DNA of 64,000 nt from Halobacterium sp. R2-5 (GCF_011734195.1 NZ_JAANTH010000001.1:744001-808000); one strand, 5' to 3'; numbered from the stretch's first letter, positions 53,397 through 61,754 are shown. Notes: a model not told the origin generated them from the sequence alone. A program made the numbers and translations.

Positions 53397-54395
53397 CTAC
53401 GGGAAGATGCTCTCCGGGAGGTACGCCGTGACCGTCCAGTTCGGCGCGTCCACGACCTGACTCACCTTGAGGTCGACGGCCGCGGAGCAGAGGATGTACG
53501 CCTCGGCGCGCGTGAGGTCGCGCTCCTCGTGGAGGTGGGCTATCATGTGCCGGACGGCCTTCTTCGTCGCCTCCATCAGGTCCGAGGCGATGCCCGTGGT
53601 GCCGTACATCGGCTCGTCCTTCCCGGTCGCCGTGTAGGGGTGGTCGGACTCGAACTCGGGCTGTTCGACGTCCATCTCCTTCCGCACGTCGAAGCGCGCG
53701 GTGACGAACATCGGCGCCTCGATGCCCGTGACGCAGACCTCGCCGTCGCCCTGCGCGGCGTGGCAGTCGCCCGTCGAGAACAGCGCGCCCTCGCACTCCA
53801 CGGGGAGGTACACCGTCGACCCCTCAGTGAGGTGTTTCACGTCCACGTTGCCCCCGGTGTCCCGCGGGGGGAGCGTGTCGTGCTCGCCGGCCTCCGCGGG
53901 CGCGTTCCCTATCGTCCCGGGGAACGGGTCCAGCGGCACCTCGATGTCGTTCACGAAGTGGCCGACGTCGTCGTCGAGGTCCCACGCGTGGTAGCCCGGC
54001 TCCTCGAAGTCGTCCGGCAGCAGTCCGAGGCCCATGTCACCGGGCATGAACCCCGTGTACCCCCAGCCCTTGTGCTCGAAGTCCAGCAGTTCGACTTCGA
54101 GGACGTCGCCGGGCTCGGCGCCCTCGACGTACACCGGCCCGGTGAGCGGGTGGACGGGATCGAAGCTCACCTGTCCGAACTCCGCGGCTGTCGCGTCCGG
54201 GCCGACCTGTCCGTCGACGGCGTCCCTGCACTCGAACTCCACGACGTCCCCGGGTTCGACGGTGAGGACGGGGTCGAGGGAGTTGTCCCACGCGTTGTGG
54301 ATGTTCTCGCTGTCGTCCGAGAGGTGGTAATCGACGCTGTACTCGCGGCTCCGTTCCGCCTCCGACTCGTCGCGACCGCTCTCTCGCCGTGCCAT
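53397..54395 (-). CDS. Acetamidase/formamidase family protein
   Basis: 332 aa. The FmdA/AmdA fold is seen in VEPGDVVEFECRDAVDGQV, HPLTGPVYVEGAEPGDVLEVE, FPGTIGNAPAE and STGDCHAAQGDGEVCVTG (metal-binding Asp-Cys-His). GYDGF-like GFMPGDMGLG is also typical. It hydrolyses short amides to ammonia and an acid in the cytoplasm. ATG at 54395 is chosen; the longer frame lacks family sequence. It converges with the UspA gene. Confidence 0.88.
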   Translation of the reverse strand: MARRESGRDESEAERSREYSVDYHLSDDSENIHNAWDNSLDPVLTVEPGDVVEFECRDAVDGQVGPDATAAEFGQVSFDPVHPLTGPVYVEGAEPGDVLEVELLDFEHKGWGYTGFMPGDMGLGLLPDDFEEPGYHAWDLDDDVGHFVNDIEVPLDPFPGTIGNAPAEAGEHDTLPPRDTGGNVDVKHLTEGSTVYLPVECEGALFSTGDCHAAQGDGEVCVTGIEAPMFVTARFDVRKEMDVEQPEFESDHPYTATGKDEPMYGTTGIASDLMEATKKAVRHMIAHLHEERDLTRAEAYILCSAAVDLKVSQVVDAPNWTVTAYLPESIFP

Positions 54396-54506
54396 ACGAT
54401 AACGTGATACACCGAGTCGGCTTAAAATCGAACCTCGCGGTGACTGTGGCCGGCTCCGCGCGGTAGTCGTCGTCGTGTCACGCCGGCGCACGCATCCGGA
54501 AGGTAC

Positions 54507-55304
54507 GTGACGCCCGCGAACGCAGAGACGGCCGTGCACGACTACCACGTCCACTCGAACTACTCGGACGGGGCGTTCCTCCAGCGGATGGTCGATGCGG
54601 CCGCCAGCGCCGGTCTCGACGGCGTCGGTATCGCCGACCACTGCAACGTCTTCCCCAGCGAGGACGCCCGGCGCCACCGGCGCGCGCTCGGCTTCAACCT
54701 CGACCTCACCTACGAGCGCCGACGAGAGGCCATCGAGGACGTCTGCGAACGCGCCGACGTCCGGGTGTTCGACGCCGTCGAGATGGACTACCACCCCGAC
54801 CACGAGGACGAAATCCGGGAGTTCCTCGACGACACCGGCTTCGACTACGCTGTCGGGAGCGTCCACGACCTCGACGGCGTGAACGTCCACTTCGCGGCGC
54901 ACTTCGCGGACAAGTCCGAGGAGGAGCGCCGCGCGCTCGTCGACCGGTACTTCGAGAAGCTCGTCGCGCTCGTCGACTCCGAGCTGTTCGCGATCGCCGC
55001 CCACCCGGACCTCGTCGAACGCAACCCCCACCTCCGCGGCTTCGCGACCGACGACCACTACGAGCGCGTCGCGGACGCTTTCGAGCGCTCCCGCACCGTC
55101 CCCGAAATCAACGCCGGGCGGCTGCTCGACGACTACGGCGAGTTCCACCCCGCGCCCGAATTCCTCGACACGCTCGCCGACCGCGGCGTCGACGTGACCG
55201 TCGGTACCGACAGCCACGAGCCCGACGTCATCGCGCCGCGAATCGAGGCTATCGAGGAAGAGCTGACGGAGCGCGGGCTCGAATCGGTCACCGTCGCCGA
55301 GTAG
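54507..55304 (+). CDS. PHP domain phosphoesterase
   Basis: 265 aa, GTG start. The PHP metal motifs are DYHVHSNYSDG, GIADHCNVFPSE, DAVEMDYHPDHEDE, AIAAHPDLVERN and VGTDSHEPDVIA. It resembles histidinol-phosphate phosphatase and related PHP hydrolases; the adjacent genes give no histidine context, so I keep the name general. It ends near a hairpin-rich gap facing the gluconate dehydratase-like gene. Confidence 0.85.
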   Translation: MTPANAETAVHDYHVHSNYSDGAFLQRMVDAAASAGLDGVGIADHCNVFPSEDARRHRRALGFNLDLTYERRREAIEDVCERADVRVFDAVEMDYHPDHEDEIREFLDDTGFDYAVGSVHDLDGVNVHFAAHFADKSEEERRALVDRYFEKLVALVDSELFAIAAHPDLVERNPHLRGFATDDHYERVADAFERSRTVPEINAGRLLDDYGEFHPAPEFLDTLADRGVDVTVGTDSHEPDVIAPRIEAIEEELTERGLESVTVAE

Positions 55305-55506
55305 GCGCTCGCAGAAAACCGTGGGCCGACGAGTCGCTTCACCCCTCGTCGTACGTAGCGAGACGGTCGCTCACTTCGTTCGCGCTGCGACCCACTTGCA
55401 CGAGAAGCCATGCTTCGTCGAACGCGGCGTCGCTGTGCGCCGCGTGCTCGACCCGGCCACGCTGGGTCGAACGTCGCTGAGCGAAGCTCAGCGTGCTCGA
55501 TGAAGC
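55305..55506. repeat. Hairpin cluster in the gap between two convergent genes
   Basis: No ORF is convincing. It holds the 15-mer CGCTCACTTCGTTCG (55368-55382), also at 11166-11180. Three tight inverted repeats follow in series: ACGCGGCG (55422-55429) with CGCCGCGT (55438-55445); TCGACCC (55448-55454) with GGGTCGA (55464-55470); CGCTGAGC (55475-55482) with GCTCAGCG (55486-55493), loop GAA. It could terminate both convergent transcripts. Confidence 0.7.
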
Positions 55507-56745
55507 TCACGCTCCATCGAACAGCGTCTCGCCGTCGACCATGTGCTCCTCGACGGCGTCCATGTCGAGCGTGACGCCGAGGCCGGGCTCCTCGGGGATC
55601 TCGATGTAGCCGTCCTCGATGACGTCCTCCTCGACTAAGTCGGCCCACCAGCCGAGCTCGTAGGAGTGGTACTCGACGGCCAGCGAGTTCGGGATGGCGG
55701 CGCCGACGTGCGCGCTCGCCATCGTCGCGACCGGCGAGGAGACGTTGTGCATCGCGACCGGGACGTAGTACTGGTTCGCGACGTCCGCGACCTTCCGCGT
55801 CTCGCGCATGCCGCCGACTTTCGGGAGGTCCGGGGCGACGATGTCGACGGCCTGATTCTCGACGAGCCGGCGCTCCTCGGTGACGCGGTAGCGGTTCTCG
55901 CCGACCGCGATGGGGGTCGTCGTGGACTTCGTCACCTCCTCCTGGACTTCGAGGTTCTCTGGCGGGACGGGGTCTTCGAGCCACCAGACGTCGTACTCCT
56001 CGAGCTCGCTGGCGAGGCGCTTCGCGGACCCGCCGGAGAACGTCCAGTGGCAGTCGAAGGCGACGTCCGCGCGGTCCTTCACGCGCTCGGTGACTCGCTC
56101 GACGATTTCGGCCTTGTGGCGGATCTCGCCCGGGCGGAGGTGGCGGTTCGCGCGGTCCTTCTCCAGCCCGCTGGGCACGTCGAGGTCGAACTTGAGCGCG
56201 TCGTAGCCGAGCTCCTCGACGACGCGCTCGGCCTCGTCGGCGCACGCCTCGGGGTCGGCTTCCGCCTCGGTGTGGCAGTCGCAGTAGACCCGTACTTCGT
56301 CGCGGTACTTCCCGCCGAGCAGCTGGTAGGCGGGAACCCCCAGCACCTTCCCGGCGAGGTCGTGGAGCGCGACCTCGATGCCGGCGATAGCAGTAACGGT
56401 GACGCCCTCGACGGATCCCTCGCCGCTCATCTTCTGGACGAGGTGCTCGAACAGGCGGTCGATGTCGAGGGGGTTCTCCCCGACGACGAACGGCTTCATC
56501 CGCTCGATGAGCTCTGGGACGCCGGCGCCCCAGTAGGCTTCGCCGGTACCGACGACGCCCGCGTCCGTGTACACGCGGACGAGCGTCCACGGGAAGTTCC
56601 CGTCGACCATCGTCGTCTGTACGTCCGTGATTTCGAGGTCGCGGGGCGCCGGACGTGCGCCGTCCGCGCCCATCGTCTCGGCGGAGAGCTCCCGCATCGT
56701 GTACTCCGCGTTCGGGTCGTGGAGGTCGGTGTAGTCGATGCCCAT
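55507..56745 (-). CDS. gnaD: Enolase-superfamily sugar-acid dehydratase (gluconate dehydratase-like)
   Basis: 412 aa. Enolase superfamily, mandelate racemase subgroup: Lys185 (ALKFDLD), metal ligands Asp231 (FDCHW), Glu257 (WLEDPVP) and Glu283 (VGENRY), with His233 and His333 (AMHNVSSP) as acid/base residues. The family removes water from aldonic acids; in haloarchaea the gluconate dehydratase of the semi-phosphorylative Entner-Doudoroff pathway is of this type, and the neighbours (KDG aldolase-like, glucose dehydrogenase, GfcR) support that. Galactonate could also be a substrate. It follows the aldolase gene by 10 bp. Confidence 0.8.
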   Translation of the reverse strand: MGIDYTDLHDPNAEYTMRELSAETMGADGARPAPRDLEITDVQTTMVDGNFPWTLVRVYTDAGVVGTGEAYWGAGVPELIERMKPFVVGENPLDIDRLFEHLVQKMSGEGSVEGVTVTAIAGIEVALHDLAGKVLGVPAYQLLGGKYRDEVRVYCDCHTEAEADPEACADEAERVVEELGYDALKFDLDVPSGLEKDRANRHLRPGEIRHKAEIVERVTERVKDRADVAFDCHWTFSGGSAKRLASELEEYDVWWLEDPVPPENLEVQEEVTKSTTTPIAVGENRYRVTEERRLVENQAVDIVAPDLPKVGGMRETRKVADVANQYYVPVAMHNVSSPVATMASAHVGAAIPNSLAVEYHSYELGWWADLVEEDVIEDGYIEIPEEPGLGVTLDMDAVEEHMVDGETLFDGA

Positions 56746-56755
56746 GGTCGGAATT

Positions 56756-57697
56756 TCACTCGGTCTGGTGTAAATCTATGGTGTCGAGGAGGCCGAGGTC
56801 GTCGAGCGCGGCTTCGAGGTCGGCGCGCTGCTCGGCGTCCATCTCGCGCAGCGGCGACCGCAGCGGCCCGGCGTCGAACCCGCGCAGTTCGAGTGCGGTC
56901 TTGACGCCGGACATGTACGGCCCCTGCTTGAGCGCGGTGCGGACGTCGTAGACCGTGCTCTGGAGGTCGCGCGCGTGGCCGACGTCGCCGTCGTCGTAGG
57001 CCTCGTAGAGGTCCACGACGAGGTCCGGGAACGCGTTCGCGACCGCGGACACCATCCCGGTGCAGCCGAGGTCCAGTCCCGGCACGAGCAGCGAGTCCGA
57101 CCCCGCGAGGAACGTCCACTCGGGGTGGTCGTCGATGGCCTGCCCGAGCCACGGGACGTCCTTCGAGGAGTCTTTGAGGCCCGCGAGGTTGTCGATGGCC
57201 GCGAGGTCCTCCAGCGTGGACAGGGAGAGCTCGTTGCCGGTCTTCGACGGGATGTGGTAGACGTACACCGGGAGGTCGACGGCGGCCGCGACGCGCTCGT
57301 AGTGCTCGACGGCGGCCGCCGCGTCCAGCGGGTAGTAGTACGGCGTGACGACGACGACGCCGTCGACGCCCGCCGACTCGGCGTGTTCGGCGTGGGCGAC
57401 GGTCTGGCGGGTGCTGGGCGCGCCGACGCCCGCGATGACGGGCACCTCGCCGCCGACCTCGTCGACGACGGCTTCGACGACGCGCTGGCGTTCGCCGCCG
57501 GTGAGCAGCGGGAACTCGCCGTTCGTCCCGAGCGGGAACACGCCGTCGACGCCGCGGTCGACGACGAAGCGCGCGTGCTCGGCGGTCCGCTCGACGTCCA
57601 CCGTCTCGTCGTCGTGGAACGCTGTCACAGTCGGCGGGACGACCCCGTGGAGGTCGAGCGGGTCGTCCGCACCTGGGGCTGGTGCGTGGTCTGTCAC
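56756..57697 (-). CDS. kdgA: 2-keto-3-deoxygluconate aldolase-like, DHDPS family
   Basis: 313 aa TIM-barrel. Schiff-base Lys175 (LAGLKDSSKD), Tyr147 and Lys152 in YHIPSKTG. The PSKTG segment replaces the PSRTG of true DapA (see 15025-15930), and the GTNGE motif replaces GSTGE, both suggesting a KDG-type substrate. It would split 2-keto-3-deoxy-(6-phospho)gluconate into pyruvate and glyceraldehyde (3-phosphate). GTG 57697 has CTTATG ~25 bp upstream; ATG 57724 is an alternative start nine codons earlier. Confidence 0.78.
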   Translation of the reverse strand: MTDHAPAPGADDPLDLHGVVPPTVTAFHDDETVDVERTAEHARFVVDRGVDGVFPLGTNGEFPLLTGGERQRVVEAVVDEVGGEVPVIAGVGAPSTRQTVAHAEHAESAGVDGVVVVTPYYYPLDAAAAVEHYERVAAAVDLPVYVYHIPSKTGNELSLSTLEDLAAIDNLAGLKDSSKDVPWLGQAIDDHPEWTFLAGSDSLLVPGLDLGCTGMVSAVANAFPDLVVDLYEAYDDGDVGHARDLQSTVYDVRTALKQGPYMSGVKTALELRGFDAGPLRSPLREMDAEQRADLEAALDDLGLLDTIDLHQTE

Positions 57698-57798
57698 GTG
57701 CGGGGAGTCGCCCGCCGCGAGCATAAGCCCCGGGGTTTCCCTGGCTTCTTTTCCGGACGTGAGTAAACTTTTAGTCACAGGGGTTGTTACAGCGGAAC

Positions 57799-58068
57799 AT
57801 GGACGTCGAGGTGAAGCTCACTGGAACGCTCGCTGCCCGAACGGGTACCCACCGCGCCCGCGTCGGCGTCGACGACGACGCCACTGTCGCCGACGTCATC
57901 GACGCGCTCGCCGACGAGTTCGGCGCGCAGGTGCGCTCGGGAGTGCTCGAGGGGTCGCGGCTCCGCACCGACACGGTCGTCGTCCGCGACTCCACGGACG
58001 GCGAGCCGCTGACTGCCGGCAGCCGGCTCCACGAGGGCGACACCGTCCGCTTCAGCCTCGCGAGCTAA
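57799..58068 (+). CDS. MoaD/ThiS-like ubiquitin-fold protein lacking the C-terminal Gly-Gly
   Basis: 89 aa. The beta-grasp pattern (MDVEVKLTGTLAARTGTHRA, VADVIDALADEFG, VVVRDSTDGEPLTAGSRLHEGDTVRFSLAS) fits the MoaD/ThiS fold of haloarchaeal SAMP proteins. The chain ends SLAS instead of Gly-Gly, so it cannot be adenylated and conjugated in the usual way. It sits between the KDG aldolase gene (divergent) and the HAD phosphatase gene (convergent, stops abutting). A structural or partner-binding role is possible. Confidence 0.75.
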   Translation: MDVEVKLTGTLAARTGTHRARVGVDDDATVADVIDALADEFGAQVRSGVLEGSRLRTDTVVVRDSTDGEPLTAGSRLHEGDTVRFSLAS

Positions 58069-59274
58069 CTACTGTTCTGCGAGCCGGTTCAGCGCCCACG
58101 CGGTCCGCAGAATCTCGTCGGCGGCGCCCTCGTCGAAGACGAGGTTGTCGGTGTCCCACGCGTGTTCGAGTACGCGCGGCGACGCGTGCTCCGGCGCCGC
58201 CGCGATGCCCGCGTTCTCCTCCTCGACCCACTGCATCACGCGCAGGTCGCTCTTGCTGTCGCCCATCACGAGCGCGAACGGGTCCCCGACGTCGAGCACG
58301 TCCAGCGCCGCCTGCACGCCCACCACCTTGTTCAGCTCGCGGGACGCGATTTCGGCGGCGTCGGCCTCGTAGTACGCCACGTCGACGCGGTCGAGGACCG
58401 CGCGCACCTCCTCGGGGACGTCGACGTCCTCGGGGACGTCCTCGACCACGCCAGCGATTTCGGGGTCCCGTTCGGCGTAGAACGCGCGCACGTGGTCGGC
58501 GCTCGCGCCCTCGACGCAGTCCGCGAGCAGTTCGAGCTCGTACCGGAGCGCGTCGTCGATGAGCTCGCGCGCGCGCTCGCTGCCCGTCTCGAAGTTCGGC
58601 TTGAGCGTGACGTTGAACTCGTTGCCCTGGAGGTGACAGCCCTGCCGGATGCCCTCGGGGGCGTCCGAGAGCACGCGGGCGCGCACCTCGTCGAACACCG
58701 ACCGGACGTCCTCGTCGAGGCCGTCGTAGAGCAGCTGTTTCGTGTCGGGGCCGTGGCCGGGCGTGAACACGCCCGTGCCCGCCTCGTAGACGATGGAGAC
58801 GTCCCCGGAGTGGACGAGCGCGTTGCCGAGCCCCTGAATCAGGAACCCCTTGACGTTCTCCAGGGTCTGGCCCGTACAGATGACGATCGGAATCCCCTGC
58901 TCGTGGAACTCCGTCAGCAGGTGCAGCGTCTCGCGGGGGATCTCGTTGTCCGTGTGGCCCGCGGAGCGCAGCGTCTCGTCGACGTCGAGGACGAGCACGT
59001 TGACGCCGCGGTCGTACTTCGCCTGGAGGTCCAGCGCCGCGAACGCCTGCTCGCGGGACGCCCGAGCAGCTAGCTCGGCGTACGTGTCGCCGTGCTCGAA
59101 CGCCCCGCGGACGTCGCCTTTCCGCTGGGCGAGCTCGTCGCTGGCTGACTCCCAGTACTCCAGGGCCACCCGCGAGTCGACGGGCGGGAAGAGATCGACG
59201 AGGTCCTGGTACGCGCGGAGGCTCTCCGCGTCGAACTCGTCGTACAGCGTGTACAGTCTGTCGTACCGCTCCAT
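58069..59274 (-). CDS. HAD superfamily hydrolase
   Basis: 401 aa. The core is VLVLDVDETLRSAG (Asp97, Asp99), IVICTGQTLENVKGFLIQG (motif II Thr) and VMGDSKSDLRVMQ (motif IV). About 90 residues precede the catalytic motif and form a helical N-terminal extension; the cap region (residues ~150-320) resembles sugar-phosphate phosphatases of the Cof/SPP type. Its place within the sugar-acid cluster suggests a sugar phosphate as substrate, but this is unproven. Confidence 0.8.
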   Translation of the reverse strand: MERYDRLYTLYDEFDAESLRAYQDLVDLFPPVDSRVALEYWESASDELAQRKGDVRGAFEHGDTYAELAARASREQAFAALDLQAKYDRGVNVLVLDVDETLRSAGHTDNEIPRETLHLLTEFHEQGIPIVICTGQTLENVKGFLIQGLGNALVHSGDVSIVYEAGTGVFTPGHGPDTKQLLYDGLDEDVRSVFDEVRARVLSDAPEGIRQGCHLQGNEFNVTLKPNFETGSERARELIDDALRYELELLADCVEGASADHVRAFYAERDPEIAGVVEDVPEDVDVPEEVRAVLDRVDVAYYEADAAEIASRELNKVVGVQAALDVLDVGDPFALVMGDSKSDLRVMQWVEEENAGIAAAPEHASPRVLEHAWDTDNLVFDEGAADEILRTAWALNRLAEQ

Positions 59275-59378
59275 ACCGGCACGAGACGCGGCACGGGCTT
59301 AGGTGTAGGTGGCGGCCGGCCGTGGACACGCGGCGATACGGACGCCGGCCGTACGCGGAGAGGAATTACTCGGTCGAC

Positions 59379-59390
59379 AATAAATATTTT
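59379..59390 (+). promoter_or_regulatory. TATA box of glucose dehydrogenase gene
   Basis: AATAAATATTTT at 59379-59390, 26-37 bp before ATG 59416, is a strong box in a GC-rich context and has an 8-bp palindrome (AAATATTT). It fits a leaderless transcript of the gdh-gfcR operon. Binding of GfcR nearby is possible but no site is defined. Confidence 0.7.
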
Positions 59391-59415
59391 GCCCGTGTGG
59401 CCGAGACGTACTCGC

Positions 59416-60483
59416 ATGGACGCAATCGCCGTCACTCGCGACGACCGGACGCCGCGCGTCGTCGACCTGCCGCAGCCCGAACCCGGACCGGGAGAAGCGC
59501 TCGTGCGTACACTCCGGGTCGGCGTCGACGGCACCGACCACGAAGTCATCGAAGGCGACCACGGCGGCTTCCCCGACGGCGAGGACCACCTCGTGCTCGG
59601 CCACGAGGCCGTCGGCGTCGTCGAGGACCCGAACGGCACCGACTTGGAGACGGGCGACGTCGTCGCGCCGACGGTCCGCCGCCGCCCCAACGGCTCCAAC
59701 GAGTACTTCGAGCGCGGGGAGCCCGACATGGCACCCGGCGGGAAGTACCACGAGCGCGGCATCGACGGCGCGCACGGCTTCATGGCCGAGTACTTCACCA
59801 GCCCCGCGGAGTTCCTCGTCCCGGTCCCCGACGCGCTCGCGGACGTCGGCTTCCTCGTCGAGCCCGCCAGCGTCTCCGAGAAGGCCTTCGAGCACGCGTT
59901 CGCTTCGCGCTCGGCGTTCGACTGGCGGCCCGAGTCGGCGCTCGTGCTCGGGAACGGCTCGCTCGGCCTGCTCACGCTCGCGATGCTCGACGCCCGCGGC
60001 GACTTCGAGCGCACGTACTGTCTGGGTCGCCGCGACCGCCCCGACCCCACCATCGAGTTCATCGAGAAAGTCGGCGCGACGTACGTCGACTCCCGGGAGA
60101 CGCCCGTCCCCGAGATCCCCGACGTCCACGAGCCCGTGGACTTCGTCTACGAGGCGACCGGCTACCCGAAACACGCCTTCGAGACCGTCGAGGCGCTCGC
60201 GCCCAACGGCGTCGGCGCGCTGCTCGGCGTCCCCGAGGACTGGGACTTCGAGGTCGCCGGCGGGCGAATCCACCGCGAGCTCGTCCTGGAGAACAAGGCC
60301 CTGGTCGGCAGCGTCAACTCCGGCGTCGGCCACTTCGAGGCCGCCGTCGACGCCCTGCAGGCGCTCCCCGAGTGGGCGTTCGACGACCTCGTCACGGGTG
60401 TCTACGACCTTGACGAGTTCGAGCGGGCGTTCGCCGACGACGAAACGACCATCAAGACGGCGGTGCAATTCGCGGACAGATGA
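59416..60483 (+). CDS. gdh: Glucose 1-dehydrogenase (zinc-type MDR family)
   Basis: 355 aa, the length of haloarchaeal glucose dehydrogenase. TLRVGVDGTDHEVIEG and HLVLGHEAVGVVE give the catalytic zinc site region; LVEPASVSEKAFEHA and LVLGNGSLGLLTLAMLDARG give the nucleotide site. It oxidises glucose (with NADP+ preferred in halophiles) to gluconolactone, the first step of the semi-phosphorylative Entner-Doudoroff pathway. Its stop overlaps the ATG of gfcR (ATGA), so the regulator is made with it. Confidence 0.93.
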   Translation: MDAIAVTRDDRTPRVVDLPQPEPGPGEALVRTLRVGVDGTDHEVIEGDHGGFPDGEDHLVLGHEAVGVVEDPNGTDLETGDVVAPTVRRRPNGSNEYFERGEPDMAPGGKYHERGIDGAHGFMAEYFTSPAEFLVPVPDALADVGFLVEPASVSEKAFEHAFASRSAFDWRPESALVLGNGSLGLLTLAMLDARGDFERTYCLGRRDRPDPTIEFIEKVGATYVDSRETPVPEIPDVHEPVDFVYEATGYPKHAFETVEALAPNGVGALLGVPEDWDFEVAGGRIHRELVLENKALVGSVNSGVGHFEAAVDALQALPEWAFDDLVTGVYDLDEFERAFADDETTIKTAVQFADR

Positions 60484-61112
60484 AGAACGTCGACGACCTC
60501 ATCGACAGCGCCTCGGAGCTCGCGAACCGCGGGCTGTCGCGCGGCGAAATCGCGGACGAACTGAACGTCTCCCGGGAGACGGCGAGCTGGCTCGTCGAGC
60601 GCGCCGGCACCGCCGCCCCCGTCGAGTCCGAACCCAGCGGCGGCCCCCAGGACGTCCACGTCGACTGGAGCAACGTCGGCGAGGCGGGCGCGCGCCTCAA
60701 CGCCGTCGGGATGGCGCTGGCGGACGCGCTCCGCGAGCACAGCCACGACGTCGACCTCATCGTCGGCGTCGAGAAGGCCGGCGTGCCGCTCGCGACCGCC
60801 GTCTCGAACGACCTGAAGACCGACCTCGCGACGTACACGCCCCGCAAACACCAGTGGGAGGAAGGCGACATCGACGAGCTCGGCGGGAGCTTCAGCCGGA
60901 ACTTCGCGGGCGTCGAGGGACGGGAGTGCTTCGTCGTCGACGACACCGTCACCTCCGGCACCACCATCAACGAGACCGTCGACGCCATCCGCGAGGCCGG
61001 CGGCACGCCCGTCGCCTGCGGCGTCCTCGTCGACAAGCAGGGAATCTCGGACGTCGACGACGTCCCTCTCGAATCGCTCTTCCAGGTCATCCGCGTCGGC
61101 AACGACGAATAA
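60480..61112 (+). CDS. gfcR: GfcR-type transcription regulator with phosphoribosyltransferase-like domain
   Basis: 210 aa. Residues 1-~45 are an HTH (ASELANRGLSRGEIADELNV, SRETASWLVERAG). The rest is an orotate phosphoribosyltransferase-like fold with FVVDDTVTSGTTINETVDAI, the PRPP-binding motif. In Haloferax volcanii GfcR activates the glucose and fructose catabolic genes. It overlaps gdh and is close to the gnaD and kdgA genes, which suggests local control. It would be mislabelled as an orotate phosphoribosyltransferase by fold alone. Confidence 0.9.
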   Translation: MKNVDDLIDSASELANRGLSRGEIADELNVSRETASWLVERAGTAAPVESEPSGGPQDVHVDWSNVGEAGARLNAVGMALADALREHSHDVDLIVGVEKAGVPLATAVSNDLKTDLATYTPRKHQWEEGDIDELGGSFSRNFAGVEGRECFVVDDTVTSGTTINETVDAIREAGGTPVACGVLVDKQGISDVDDVPLESLFQVIRVGNDE

Positions 61113-61349
61113 CGCCTCGCGAACCACGCGGTCACGCGCTACTCACGGCTCGCGACGCTCCGCGTGCGCTCGTCCCGTGGCGCGCCACGCGGCTCGCGGG
61201 TCGTCCCTCCCCGCTCGCGCAGTCCGTGGTCTCACTGCGTTCGACCACGCGGCTCACGCATCGCTGTGCTCCGCGTTCGCCATAGCGTGGCCTCGCTTCG
61301 CTCGGCCACGCGTCCCAAGGTCTTTCTCTGTCCTCACCTTAGACCGGGT
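61113..61349. repeat. Intergenic gap filled with CGTGG...CCACG hairpin repeats
   Basis: No gene is supported in these 237 bases. At least three CGTGG/CCACG palindromes are present: CGTGGCGCGCCACG at 61176-61189, one at 61225-61249 and one at 61286-61310. The last two are 25 bases long, match at 20 positions and share a swap at base pair 6/20 (T-A in one, C-G in the other) that keeps the stem. It precedes the CGFS glutaredoxin gene. Confidence 0.75.
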
Positions 61350-61754
61350 ATGGCCTTCGACCCGATGGACTCCTCGATGGAGCAGGACGCAGTCGACGAC
61401 ATCGTCGAGCAGGCGATCGAGAACAACGAGGTCGTCCTCTTCATGAAGGGGGACGCGCGGATGCCCCAGTGCGGCTTCTCGAAGCGCGCGGTCAACCTCA
61501 TCTCCCAGTATCGGCCGGACGTCCACACCGTGGACGCGCTCCAGAGCCTCGACGAGTTCCGCGTCGCGCTCGAAGAGCGCAGCGGCTGGGAGACCATCCC
61601 GCAGACGTTCGTTGACGGCGAGTTCGTCGGCGGCAGCGACATCCTCGCGGAACTGGAGGAGCGCGGCGAGCTCGCGGACGAGCTGCACGCAGAGAACGCC
61701 GAGCCGGTCGACGACGACGCGGGCGCCGACGACGGTATCCAGTCCCCGTTCTGA
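61350..61754 (+). CDS. CGFS-type monothiol glutaredoxin
   Basis: 134 aa. The active site is MPQCGFSKRAV; glutathione-like/Fe-S contacts are in the TIPQTFVDGEFVGGSDIL segment, with the cis-Pro. Monothiol CGFS glutaredoxins carry or insert 2Fe-2S clusters rather than reducing disulfides; haloarchaea use gamma-glutamylcysteine in place of glutathione. An acidic C-terminal tail (~20 residues) is extra. Start ATG 61350. Confidence 0.9.
   Translation: MAFDPMDSSMEQDAVDDIVEQAIENNEVVLFMKGDARMPQCGFSKRAVNLISQYRPDVHTVDALQSLDEFRVALEERSGWETIPQTFVDGEFVGGSDILAELEERGELADELHAENAEPVDDDAGADDGIQSPF

Noticed and set aside
55305-55506. A tRNA gene in the hairpin cluster
   Set aside because: The stems are serial hairpins and not a cloverleaf, and no T-loop GTTC-A pattern or acceptor pairing of 7 bp was found.
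56756-57697. A second dapA gene
   Set aside because: The PSKTG and GTNGE motifs and the neighbouring dehydratase and glucose dehydrogenase genes point to a KDG-type aldolase.
60480-61112. A second orotate phosphoribosyltransferase (pyrE) gene
   Set aside because: The N-terminal HTH and overlap with gdh fit the GfcR regulator; no other pyrimidine gene is adjacent.
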